DNA from: a bacterium
GTDB lineage: Bacteria > Tectomicrobia > Entotheonellia > Entotheonellales > Entotheonellaceae
Length of the DNA: 14,135 nucleotides
Direction of reading: 5' to 3'
Assembly: GCA_027294925.1 (NCBI GenBank)
Contig: JAPULM010000066.1
Location: forward strand, 1-14,135
Shown here: positions 1 through 7,702 of the stretch, piece by piece
How the letters are laid out: the number at the start of each line of letters is the position of its first letter
Position numbering within the stretch: position 1 is the first letter of the stretch
The notes under the pieces: model-generated
What the model saw: the letters and a program-made list of their open reading frames with translations, nothing else
The model's database searches: none
What the model was told of the DNA's origin: nothing
Translations under genes and position numbers: made by a program

Positions 1-1
1 A

Positions 2-1054
2 ACCGTCGTAACAGCAACGCCATCTGAGTCACGGTTTATGCCGGATGAGGGGCAGACCGAGCGAGACATGTTCGAAACAGCGCTACTGTCTGTCCACTAT
101 CGCTTTGTCGATGATCCCCTCGGCGCCGCTGCCGATGTAGAAGAGCTGTGCGATTGGGGAAAGATGTATCATCGGCAACATCCTTTTGATGTCATTCTAG
201 CTTACTTTGTTTATCCTGCCGGATACTTAGGGGTGATACTTGGGGAGTATGTGGGGGTGCCTGTCGTGTGCAACTGTCGGGGTAACGACATCAGTAAGGA
301 TATTTTTACCAATCCGGCAGTTGTTGCCACCGTTTTACAACGCAGTACTCGGTTGATCTTTGTCAGTGACTCGCTTCTACGCATGGCGGATACACTGACA
401 CCATGCCGTGATAAAGCGACGATTGTCGCCAACGCCGTGGACAGTACAGCATTTGTTCCCGCTGTTGCCTCGCAACGAGCTAGCCGCTGCCGTGTGACTC
501 TCGGGAGCAGTGGCGTGATGCGTTGGAAGAAAGGAATCGACCTGCTTTTGCCGCTGTTGCGTAAGTTATGTATGACACATGATATTCAGGTGGTGATCGC
601 TGGGTATGGCTTGGATGTCGAGATTGATTGCCAATTTGCTGCTTTCTTGGATCTCCATGGTTTGCAGAGCCGGGTTGAGCTAACTGGGGCAATACCGCAT
701 CACAAAATGGTCGACGTGTTACAACAGTTTGATTTCTACCTGAACACCTCTTACCAAGAGGGGATGCCCAATGGGGTTTTAGAGGCGATGGCCTGCGGCC
801 TTCCGGTGGTGGCGACAGACGCTGATGGTACGCCAGAGCTCGTGCAGGATGGGGTGACCGGGTACTTGTGTAAGATGGGAGACCTTAGCGCCCTGATAGC
901 GCGGTGCACATTGCTTATTGAACGACCTGCCTGGCGCCGACAAATGGGGTGGGCCGGGCGCCAGCGCATTCTGCGAGACTTCCAGCCGGAGCGTGAAGCT
1001 GAGGCTGTTGAGACGGTATTGCGCAGCGCTTTAGAGACTGTCTCAAACAGGTAG
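2..1054 (+). CDS. Glycosyltransferase family 4 (GT-B fold), 5'-truncated by window edge
   Basis: Probably transfers a sugar from a nucleotide-sugar donor to a lipid- or glycan-linked acceptor at the cytoplasmic face of the membrane. The frame is open from base 2, so the ATG at 38 is probably internal and the true start, with most of the N-terminal Rossmann lobe, lies outside the window. Visible GT4 features are the mid-protein segment CNCRGNDISKD, the strand-loop GSSGVMRWKKGIDLL that begins the C-terminal lobe, the VVIAGYG strand, and the donor-site E-x7-E motif EGMPNGVLE (758-784). This is followed by AMACGLPVVATDADGTPELV, as in WcaL/WaaG-like enzymes. The family is clear, but donor and acceptor are not. 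It faces the sulfatase-like gene, with 96 bases between the stop codons and no convincing terminator in the gap. Confidence 0.88.
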   Translation, partial: TVVTATPSESRFMPDEGQTERDMFETALLSVHYRFVDDPLGAAADVEELCDWGKMYHRQHPFDVILAYFVYPAGYLGVILGEYVGVPVVCNCRGNDISKDIFTNPAVVATVLQRSTRLIFVSDSLLRMADTLTPCRDKATIVANAVDSTAFVPAVASQRASRCRVTLGSSGVMRWKKGIDLLLPLLRKLCMTHDIQVVIAGYGLDVEIDCQFAAFLDLHGLQSRVELTGAIPHHKMVDVLQQFDFYLNTSYQEGMPNGVLEAMACGLPVVATDADGTPELVQDGVTGYLCKMGDLSALIARCTLLIERPAWRRQMGWAGRQRILRDFQPEREAEAVETVLRSALETVSNR

Positions 1055-1150
1055 GGCAAGGGTAATAGTGCCGCATCCTGTATTAGGCCTCGCTGTTGCT
1101 CAACGCCATTTACGGAGGTCACGGAAACTGCATTAGTTGCAAGCCATACG
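1055..1150. other. Convergent intergenic gap without clear terminator
   Basis: Ninety-six bases between the glycosyltransferase and sulfatase-like stop codons. Only weak 4-5-bp pairings are visible and no hairpin with a T-run on either strand. Termination here would have to be Rho-dependent or occur further on. Confidence 0.4.
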
Positions 1151-2563
1151 CTAATCGATGTAGCCCAGGTCCCGTAGCCGTTGGCGCAGCGCATGATCAA
1201 CGTCGGGTATGGATTCCTGCAGAAGTTCACCATGCGGTGGTTGCCATGTTTGTAAAACTTCCATCAGCTCTGAAGCGATTTTGGGTTCAATTTCGAAACG
1301 ATTGGTGGTTTCGTGCGGGTCCGCTTGCAGGTCGTACAGGGCATGTTGGCCGTCTGAGGCCCAAATTAACTTGTGTGTCAGGGTCCGCAGGCAACGTAGC
1401 GCGTGATCATATTCAGGCCTCGGGGTATCGGCAGGAAAATCATTACGGCGGTTGACGGTTTGCATGCTGGGGTGTGGGGAAAGTAGCTCGGCATAAGCAT
1501 AGCGATCCATGATAGCGTCGGGGGTAGGAGCAAGCAGGCTTTCGCCCTGTAGTTCTGCCCTGATCTGTGGCGCCTTGAGCTGCGCCACATCGAGTATGGT
1601 CGGCAAGATGTCGGTTAATTGGACTTGGTGCGCCACGCGTTGTCCTGCTGCAAAACGTTCGGGGTAGCGAATGATTAAAGGTACGTGAATGAGGGTGTCA
1701 TGCAGACTGTAGGCATGACTCATCAATCCATGCTCGCCTAAATTCTCGCCGTGATCACTGGTGATAATGAGCATTGTGTGATCTAGAACATTGCGTCGGC
1801 GTAGATCGGCCACTAGTCTGCCGATTTCTTCGTCGATCGTCGCCAAGGCGCCGTCATAACAGGCGCGAAGGATGTTGAAATCGTCATCAGACATAGGGGC
1901 TTGACCGGCAAAATAGCGTAAATGACTGCGGTTGACCCGGCGGGCTTGTGGTCGGGTAACGCCAGCTGGTAGCCATGTTGTGCGGTGCTTGCCTCGGGGA
2001 TGATAGGGCAAATGCATATCCCAGAAGATGCAATAGCCAAAAAACGGTTCAGTCATTCTATCCAAGTGTTTCATCAGATGCCCGTTGACATGCCGAGCCC
2101 GATTACGAGAGGGAAAAACATAACGGCTGTAAAGCTGGTTCACCTTTTGCGCTAGCGGCGACTGGGCTGTATCGGCGGGCATAGTTTGCCAATATTGCCA
2201 TAGTTTAAGATAGGTGTCGAAACCGTGGGTGACACCAAACTCATCAGACATCCAGCTGTTTGGGCTAATACCAAGTGTGTGATATCCGGCTTGGCGTAGA
2301 ATTTCCGGTAATAGGGGATACGGGTGATCGTATCGTAAGTGTAGCTCGTGCGCACCATGTTTAATGGGAAACATGCCTGAGAGGAGGGAGACTTGCGACG
2401 GAAGACTCCAACATCCAGGCGCGATGGCCTGCTCGAAGACCACGCCTTCGGCTGCAATGGCATCGATATAAGGTGTTGTCGAACGTTTGTAACCATAACA
2501 AGAAAAGTTTTGGGCGCGGGCGGTGTCCAGCATCAGAACGAGGACGTTCGGGCGTTGTGACAT
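1151..2563 (-). CDS. Sulfatase-like hydrolase (alkaline phosphatase superfamily), Ser at nucleophile position
   Basis: This 470-residue protein has the arylsulfatase-A-like fold of the alkaline phosphatase superfamily. It shows NVLVLMLDTAR at residues 6-15 (metal ligand D12), the nucleophile region CWSLPSQVSLLSG at 51-63, and SDHGENLGEHG at 269-279 (metal ligands D270, H271). K398 lies in a THKLI motif and the C-terminal YDLQADPHETTN block is typical of the family. The formylglycine consensus C-x-P-S-R reads S-L-P-S-Q here, so Ser53 replaces Cys. It is either a Ser/Thr-nucleophile phospho- or sulfo-esterase, or a Ser-type sulfatase needing anaerobic maturation. No signal peptide is visible, suggesting a cytoplasmic protein. 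An AAGGAAG ribosome-binding site (2573-2579) precedes the ATG. It is the second gene of an operon, 27 bases after the aminotransferase. The substrate is unknown. Confidence 0.9.
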   Translation of the reverse strand: MSQRPNVLVLMLDTARAQNFSCYGYKRSTTPYIDAIAAEGVVFEQAIAPGCWSLPSQVSLLSGMFPIKHGAHELHLRYDHPYPLLPEILRQAGYHTLGISPNSWMSDEFGVTHGFDTYLKLWQYWQTMPADTAQSPLAQKVNQLYSRYVFPSRNRARHVNGHLMKHLDRMTEPFFGYCIFWDMHLPYHPRGKHRTTWLPAGVTRPQARRVNRSHLRYFAGQAPMSDDDFNILRACYDGALATIDEEIGRLVADLRRRNVLDHTMLIITSDHGENLGEHGLMSHAYSLHDTLIHVPLIIRYPERFAAGQRVAHQVQLTDILPTILDVAQLKAPQIRAELQGESLLAPTPDAIMDRYAYAELLSPHPSMQTVNRRNDFPADTPRPEYDHALRCLRTLTHKLIWASDGQHALYDLQADPHETTNRFEIEPKIASELMEVLQTWQPPHGELLQESIPDVDHALRQRLRDLGYID

Positions 2564-2590
2564 ATAGTGAGGCTTCCTTGGGCATGATTT

Positions 2591-3991
2591 TTATAGGTAG
2601 CCGTGCGCTTGGGTAAAGCGGGCTAAGGCGGTATCAATGCATGTGACGAGATGGTGACGTTCTTCTTGTTTCATGCACAGGGGGGGGGCCAAATAGAGGT
2701 TTGTATCTGCACGAGTGAGAACACCCAATTCGGCCAGGATATCCAATAAATGCGTCATTTCCGGTCCGTCGGCAGTAAAGGGCGTTTTGGTTTCGCGGTT
2801 TGACACCAATTCAATGGCGCAAAGCAAGCCAAGCCCTCTCACATCACCAATAATAGGATAACGGGTTGCCAGTTCGTTAAGCTGGGCCAACAGCGCATCG
2901 CCTTGCTGAGCTGCATTTTCGACCAGGTGTTCTTGTTGTATGATTTCCAGGTTTGCTAAGGCCGCCGCACACGCCACGGCATGACCGCCAAAGGTTAACA
3001 AATGCGCCAACGGCTTATGGTGCCGGCTATCAAACTGCTCGGCAATATGGCGACGACAAATGGCCGCCGCGATTGGGGCGTACCCGCTACTAAGACCTTT
3101 GGCAACGGTCATGATATCCGGCACAACGTCCCAATGTTGCGCGGCAAACATTTTCCCGGTGCGGCCAAAACCCGTAATGATTTCGTCTAGAATAAGCAAA
3201 ATGCCATGCCGGTCACAGATCTCTCGAAGGCGCGGGAGATACTCCGGCGGCGGTACGACAACGCCGCAGGCGGCAGAGATGGGCTCCGCAATGACCGCAG
3301 CGATACTTGACGGATTTTCATATTGAATTAAATCCTCGATAGCCTCAGCGCAGTAGATCTCACAGTCCGGGTAGGTTTTGCGATAATCGCATCGGTAGCA
3401 ATATGGTGCAGAAACAGTTAAGGTGCCTGGTAGTAATGGGCTGAAATAGGGGTCTACACTCTGTGGTGTGCCGCTAACACTCATGGCACCATAAGTGGCG
3501 CCATGATACGAACCTCGCCGCGCAATGATTTTGTAGCGTTCGGGTTCACCACGCAGGGCGTGATACGGGCGCGTAATTTTGAGAGCTGACTCCACTGCCT
3601 CTGATCCGCTGCTGCAAAAGAGGACGGTTGATAAGTCCCCTGGTGTCAATTGAGCCAGCAAAGTCGCAAGTTGTACCGCGGGCAATGTGACCGCTCGGCT
3701 GGAACTGGCGTAAGATAGGGTTTTAGCCTGACGGGCCATGGCTTCGGCGATAGCTTCGCGTCCATAGCCTACATTGACCAGCCAGAGTCCGGAAAGCGCG
3801 TCGAAATATTCACGCCCTTCGGCGTCGACTACCGTGCAGCCATGCCCTGAAATCAATAGCCGTCGGTCAGCACGTGTGGTGATGGCTTGCCATTCGGAGG
3901 CGTGCATCCAGAGATGGTCTGCGGCGGCCTGGAGGACGGCTGGGAAGTTTTCGGGGTCAATAAGAGCCGTTTGAGTCATGTCAAGAGACAT
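2591..3991 (-). CDS. Class III PLP-dependent aminotransferase (omega-amino acid/pyruvate type)
   Basis: Predicted to move an amino group from an omega-amino acid or amine to a keto acid such as pyruvate. The 466 residues match the usual length of the family. SSGSEAVESALK (127-138) is the phosphate-binding loop region, YHGA (162-165) carries the aromatic stacking segment, and LILDEIITGFGRTGK (266-280) contains the PLP-pyridine Asp269. Lys298 in VAKGLSSGYAP is the Schiff-base lysine, and TFGGHAVACAAALANLEI is the usual downstream block. A four-cysteine stretch (C198, C201, C210, C214) is also present. The ATG at 3991 is preceded by GAGGT (3997-4001). A second Met (MTQTAL) has no such site. Substrate class (taurine, beta-alanine, diamine or other) cannot be assigned. 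It is first in an operon with the sulfatase-like gene. Confidence 0.93.
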   Translation of the reverse strand: MSLDMTQTALIDPENFPAVLQAAADHLWMHASEWQAITTRADRRLLISGHGCTVVDAEGREYFDALSGLWLVNVGYGREAIAEAMARQAKTLSYASSSRAVTLPAVQLATLLAQLTPGDLSTVLFCSSGSEAVESALKITRPYHALRGEPERYKIIARRGSYHGATYGAMSVSGTPQSVDPYFSPLLPGTLTVSAPYCYRCDYRKTYPDCEIYCAEAIEDLIQYENPSSIAAVIAEPISAACGVVVPPPEYLPRLREICDRHGILLILDEIITGFGRTGKMFAAQHWDVVPDIMTVAKGLSSGYAPIAAAICRRHIAEQFDSRHHKPLAHLLTFGGHAVACAAALANLEIIQQEHLVENAAQQGDALLAQLNELATRYPIIGDVRGLGLLCAIELVSNRETKTPFTADGPEMTHLLDILAELGVLTRADTNLYLAPPLCMKQEERHHLVTCIDTALARFTQAHGYL

Positions 3992-3996
3992 AGGCT

Positions 3997-4001
3997 ACCT
4001 C
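3997..4001 (-). promoter_or_regulatory. Ribosome-binding site of the aminotransferase gene
   Basis: GAGGT on the minus strand, 5 bases before the ATG at 3991. It decides for this start over the in-frame Met four codons later. Confidence 0.6.
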
Positions 4002-4040
4002 AGGGTTGACATCCACCATGTGAAATACGAATTTGCCAGC

Positions 4041-4062
4041 CGATCATAACAGATTATGATCG
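4041..4062. promoter_or_regulatory. Perfect 9-bp inverted repeat, candidate operator
   Basis: The arms CGATCATAA (4041-4049) and TTATGATCG (4054-4062) are exact reverse complements around a 4-base spacer. No T-run follows on either strand, so it is not an intrinsic terminator. It lies in the divergent intergenic region and overlaps the candidate -10 box of the minus-strand aminotransferase promoter, the usual position of a repressor site. No regulator gene is seen nearby. Confidence 0.5.
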
Positions 4063-4081
4063 TGAATGCTGCCTCTTTCTA
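4053..4081 (-). promoter_or_regulatory. Candidate sigma70-type promoter for aminotransferase-sulfatase operon
   Basis: Read on the minus strand: -35 TAGAAA (4076-4081), a 17-base spacer, and -10 CATAAT (4053-4058). The boxes match the consensus at 4/6 and 5/6 positions. Expected transcription start is near 4046, giving a leader of about 55 bases. The -10 box lies inside the inverted repeat at 4041-4062. Confidence 0.4.
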
Positions 4082-4114
4082 AGGTGCGATATGGATGCGC
4101 AGGGAGGAAATGTT

Positions 4115-4143
4115 TTGACAGCGCTAGTACAGTTGTCTAGAGT
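4115..4143 (+). promoter_or_regulatory. Candidate sigma70-type promoter for the transporter/HEAT/cNMP gene
   Basis: A perfect -35 TTGACA (4115-4120), a 17-base spacer, and -10 TAGAGT (4138-4143, 4/6). Expected start is near 4150, leaving a leader of about 80 bases. That leader contains a 6-bp inverted repeat, GGATGC (4174-4179) and GCATCC (4195-4200), with a 15-base loop. The RBS is at 4215-4224. Confidence 0.5.
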
Positions 4144-4230
4144 AGAAGTAAGGCTAGAAGTTACTGAAATAATGGATGCCTAGACGATCTGTTTGCATCC
4201 CAAGGGGCGGCCTCAGAGGGGGAGTTTGGC

Positions 4231-7200
4231 ATGACATCTACGCTCTTGCGTGTCTTCGAAAAGCTGTTTCCAGTTCTGCGTCATGAATGGCCGAAGGCAT
4301 TGATGCTGCTGAGTGTCGCGATATTGCTCGGTATTGGCTCAACGTCAAGCCGAGCCGTCTCTGAAGCATTATTTTTAACCCGCTTTGGGGTAGGCTTTTT
4401 GCCCTATGTACAACTCGTCAATCCCTTCCTCGTATTGATTTCCACCACACTCTATGGCATTTTTGCCGGCCGTATTTCGAATGATCGTATGATTATCTAT
4501 ACGGGTCTTATTCCTATCCCGCTGATTTTTCTTATGCGTTTCCTAATGGCCTTTAATATGGACTGGGTATACTTTCTGCTCTTTACCTTTGTGCAAGCGT
4601 ATGCCTCTGTATTGATTACCAGCTGGGCTGTGTATCTCTCAGGGCATTATGATGTCCAAGAAGCTAAGCGTCTGCTGCCATTTATTAATAGCGGCTTGCT
4701 AATGGGGTATGTAATTGGTGGGATAGGGGTAGCACTTAGCGTTTCGGTCATTGGGGCAGCAAATGCGCTCTTTCTTTGGATTGGGAGTTTGTTGGCAGTC
4801 ACGGTTGTTGTGCAGGGTGTGGCCAAGCTGTTTACGCCTCTACAGGCCGAAGCGAGAAAGGTCGTGCCCAGTAGCCAGAAATCTAAAAAGAAACCCGGTG
4901 TTTTGGAAAATTTCAAAGAAGGCGTTGTTTACTCGCGTTCTTCGCCTCTTTTTATGACCACTGCGATCGGCAGCATTGCAACGGTTATGGCATTGCAATT
5001 GATTGATTTCGAGTATAGTAAAATTTTTACGCATAGATTTCCTGACAGTGCGCAGTTAACAGCCTTTCTAGGGGTTACGGATGGTCTGACGACCATTCTT
5101 GCGCTTGCCATACAGTGGTTTGTTGTCCCGCGTTGTATTCGGGGCCTTGGTGTACAAGGCACGAATCTGATGTTTCCTTATACCTTAACAGCCGCTTTTG
5201 GCGGTATCTTGTTTGCCCCTGCTCTCATTCCTGGAGTTTTTGCCCGATTTACACGCTATAGCCTGATGCCGAGCCTGCGCGGTACCACCCGTACACTTAT
5301 TTTGAATGCTGTGCCGCGTAAGACCGGCGCCCTCGTACGTAGCTTTAACACGGGTATTGTGATGCCGATTGGGCAAGGCGTTGGCGCCATCACTTTGCTG
5401 CTGCTGAAAGGTTTTCCTATTCCGTTGGTCATACCGATTGTCGGATGTTTGACCTGTTTACTCTATGTGTTCTACACCCACAAGCAGAACAAGGCCTACA
5501 GCGGCGCTCTACTCGATCTTTTGAAGGAAGACAGGGTTCATCTGCTTGATCTTGAGGATGATGAAATTCGTCAGCTTGATGCGGCAGCAGTTGCAGCGAT
5601 TAGCGAGCGCTTGAAGGTCGATCAACAAGGGGTTGCAAGACAGGTGGATGTCTTATCCGAAGAGCAAGATCAAATGGCTGCAGAGATGGTTAATGCGCAA
5701 GAGGAAGCTAGCCTTGCTGCCATTGAATTGCTCCGCGCTGTGGGTAATCAGCATGCTGTTGCCGCGTTGCGAGAACATCTCCCTTATGCCACGCCGCGGT
5801 TGACCGCTGCTGCTTTGCTAGCTTTGGCTGGGATTGGTGATCGGTCTGCGGTAGAGCTGTTGTACCCGTACCTTGATGATACACAGCCGGAGGTTCGTAA
5901 TGCTGCTATTGCTGGACTTCAGCAACTTGGCGACTCGAGGTTAGCGCAGCGGGCGGTTGCATTGCTGAACGATCCTGCTGTACAGGTTCGCGTTGCTGCT
6001 TTGGCAGTGGTACTTGCTACGCCTAATGGGCCGGAATTTGAGGATGCTTTACAAACCTGGGAAACGATGTTGGTATCTGATGATCGAACAACGCGCATCG
6101 CAGCCATGTCGATCATTGCTGAAGTGCATGATTCTCGGTTTCATAAGCATCTGTACCATGCCTTAAGTCATCAAGACTTGGATGTCCGTCATGCAGCTTT
6201 AGAAGTTTTGCAACGCTTGGCTGAGGCGGGTCATATCCAGACTCCAGATGCTGCGTTGGTCCGATCGCTGGAGGATCAAGATATCGAGAGCCGTAATCTT
6301 GCCTTACAGATTTTCGCCGCGCTCGGCAACGAGAACGCATTGGCGCCTATGCTGGTGCTGTTGGATGATGAGCAACCTGTTGTGCGGGAGACCTTGACCA
6401 GGTCGGTCAAGGTCTTTGGAAGGTACGCTATTGAGCCGTTGTTGGACCGTTTGCGGTCGCCACAGACCTCCTTGCTTGGTAAAGAAACGGCCTTGCTAGC
6501 CTTGGCCCGCTTGGATGGGGTGCAGGCCGATCAGCTATTGCCGTTTTGGGAAGAGGCATTACGCGATTTATATCAATATAAGTTAATGTTGGCATGTTTA
6601 GACGCAAATGAAACGATTGAAGCGGATATTTTCCTTACCGTTGCCTTGCAAAATGCATACGACCAACTCCTTCCGTTGCTGGTTCAACTGCTTGCAGTAT
6701 GGGCCTCCCCAGAAGTTGCGCGTCTGGTTGAAGAGGGCTTGCACGATGTTGACCGCCATAAGCGGGCGCAGGCCTTGGAAGCTCTTGAGAACCTCGGCGA
6801 GCGACGGTTTACCCGACAGTTTTTGCCAATTTTAGAAGCTTCTGAAGGGGGAATCGACGCTTGGCGGGATGTAGCAAAGCAGCGCTGGGACTTATCGTTT
6901 TCTGATTTGGCGGCAGTTGTTGAAGCATCCCTGAAATCAACAAATATGTGGGTTGTCGGAGGGGCGTTGCTTGCAGAGCGTGCCCGTGCTTTTGATGGGC
7001 CCGCTGACTGGCACCGCCGCCTTGAGCAAATCGCAGTCTCGGGCGAGGGCTCAGAGATGTATCGCAACGCGGTGCATTTTCTGCTTGAGCAGGACTCGGA
7101 GCCGTTGCACCGTTGTCTATCATTGACAGAAGTGATGTTGTTTCTAAAACGAATACCGCTTTATCGCAGTATGAGTTTGGATCAACTTCATATGATCTCC

Positions 7201-7560
7201 AGAAATCTGGTTGAATATGACATGCAACGTGGCGAGGTTATTTTCCAAGAGGGCGATACCAGCCATGACTTATATTTGATCGTTTCTGGGAAAGTCAAGA
7301 TTGTCAAGCAGCGCGAAGACATCGATCGTACGTTGGTGATCATGTCGGCAGGTGATTACTTCGGTGACATGGCCATTTTTGAAGATCGTCCACGTTCGGC
7401 CGGCGCCATTGCTGACGAAGATGGTGTCCTGTTGGTGCTTGGCCCCGCACGGTTTCGTCATATTATTTTACAAGAGCCGGCGATCTCTTTTGAGATTTTC
7501 CGTGAATTGTCAGCCCGCTTACGTCGCTTTGACCAAGACACGTCAGAGGCAGCGGTTTAG
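4231..7560 (+). CDS. Fusion protein: NTT/MFS-like membrane domain, HEAT-like repeats, cNMP-binding domain
   Basis: This 1109-residue inner-membrane protein has three parts. Residues about 20-415 hold roughly ten to twelve hydrophobic helices (e.g. 21-36, 56-80, 88-108, 112-135, 152-200, 240-260, 280-300, 312-335, 375-413), resembling ATP/ADP-translocase (NTT/TLC) or MFS carriers. A charged, Lys-rich cytoplasmic loop (208-229) falls between the two halves. Residues about 480-960 are HEAT-like helical repeats, clearest at 522-600 (DTQPEVRNAAIAGLQQLGD, DPAVQVRVAALAVV), 650-665 and 711-760. Residues about 968-1100 form a Crp-type cyclic-nucleotide-binding domain with GEVIFQEGDTSHDLYLIVSG and FGDMAIFEDRPRSA. 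R1055 matches the phosphate-binding Arg, but D1046 replaces the usual ribose-contacting Glu. No DNA-binding domain follows. AGAGGGGGAG (4215-4224) is the RBS. Proposed role: ligand-regulated transport or membrane-bound sensing. The transported substrate is unknown. Confidence 0.85.
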   Translation: MTSTLLRVFEKLFPVLRHEWPKALMLLSVAILLGIGSTSSRAVSEALFLTRFGVGFLPYVQLVNPFLVLISTTLYGIFAGRISNDRMIIYTGLIPIPLIFLMRFLMAFNMDWVYFLLFTFVQAYASVLITSWAVYLSGHYDVQEAKRLLPFINSGLLMGYVIGGIGVALSVSVIGAANALFLWIGSLLAVTVVVQGVAKLFTPLQAEARKVVPSSQKSKKKPGVLENFKEGVVYSRSSPLFMTTAIGSIATVMALQLIDFEYSKIFTHRFPDSAQLTAFLGVTDGLTTILALAIQWFVVPRCIRGLGVQGTNLMFPYTLTAAFGGILFAPALIPGVFARFTRYSLMPSLRGTTRTLILNAVPRKTGALVRSFNTGIVMPIGQGVGAITLLLLKGFPIPLVIPIVGCLTCLLYVFYTHKQNKAYSGALLDLLKEDRVHLLDLEDDEIRQLDAAAVAAISERLKVDQQGVARQVDVLSEEQDQMAAEMVNAQEEASLAAIELLRAVGNQHAVAALREHLPYATPRLTAAALLALAGIGDRSAVELLYPYLDDTQPEVRNAAIAGLQQLGDSRLAQRAVALLNDPAVQVRVAALAVVLATPNGPEFEDALQTWETMLVSDDRTTRIAAMSIIAEVHDSRFHKHLYHALSHQDLDVRHAALEVLQRLAEAGHIQTPDAALVRSLEDQDIESRNLALQIFAALGNENALAPMLVLLDDEQPVVRETLTRSVKVFGRYAIEPLLDRLRSPQTSLLGKETALLALARLDGVQADQLLPFWEEALRDLYQYKLMLACLDANETIEADIFLTVALQNAYDQLLPLLVQLLAVWASPEVARLVEEGLHDVDRHKRAQALEALENLGERRFTRQFLPILEASEGGIDAWRDVAKQRWDLSFSDLAAVVEASLKSTNMWVVGGALLAERARAFDGPADWHRRLEQIAVSGEGSEMYRNAVHFLLEQDSEPLHRCLSLTEVMLFLKRIPLYRSMSLDQLHMISRNLVEYDMQRGEVIFQEGDTSHDLYLIVSGKVKIVKQREDIDRTLVIMSAGDYFGDMAIFEDRPRSAGAIADEDGVLLVLGPARFRHIILQEPAISFEIFRELSARLRRFDQDTSEAAV

Positions 7561-7621
7561 AGGCAATATTCGGGCGTCCAGAGGCCGAACGTCTATAGCT
7601 GTTTTATCGAAATTCTTTAGG

Positions 7622-7636
7622 AACTATACTATAGTT
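7622..7636. promoter_or_regulatory. 7-bp inverted repeat overlapping a possible -10 box
   Basis: AACTATA (7622-7628) and TATAGTT (7630-7636) are exact reverse complements around one C. The embedded TATACT (7625-7630) is 5/6 to a -10 box. A poor -35 (TTTATC, 7603-7608) lies 16 bases upstream. It is 66 bases before the FGE-like gene and could be a weak promoter with an overlapping operator. Confidence 0.3.
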
Positions 7637-7702
7637 GTCAATGGAGCCAAAGAATGTGATGCGGCATGCTGTCTCTCTCGTGAAAATGGAGTTGCGTAAT
7701 TT

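Noticed and set aside
751..1233. 160-residue minus-strand frame
   Set aside because: Shadow of the glycosyltransferase and of the sulfatase-like 3' end; low-complexity Arg/Ser-rich translation without recognisable domains.
1096..1455. 119-residue plus-strand frame
   Set aside because: Antisense to the sulfatase-like gene, whose conserved motifs fix the real strand.
4041..4062. Intrinsic terminator hairpin
   Set aside because: AT-rich stem and no T-run on either side; position between divergent starts fits an operator better.
4174..4200. Riboswitch in the leader of the large fusion gene
   Set aside because: Only one 6-bp stem with a 15-base loop is visible; no known aptamer core was recognised.
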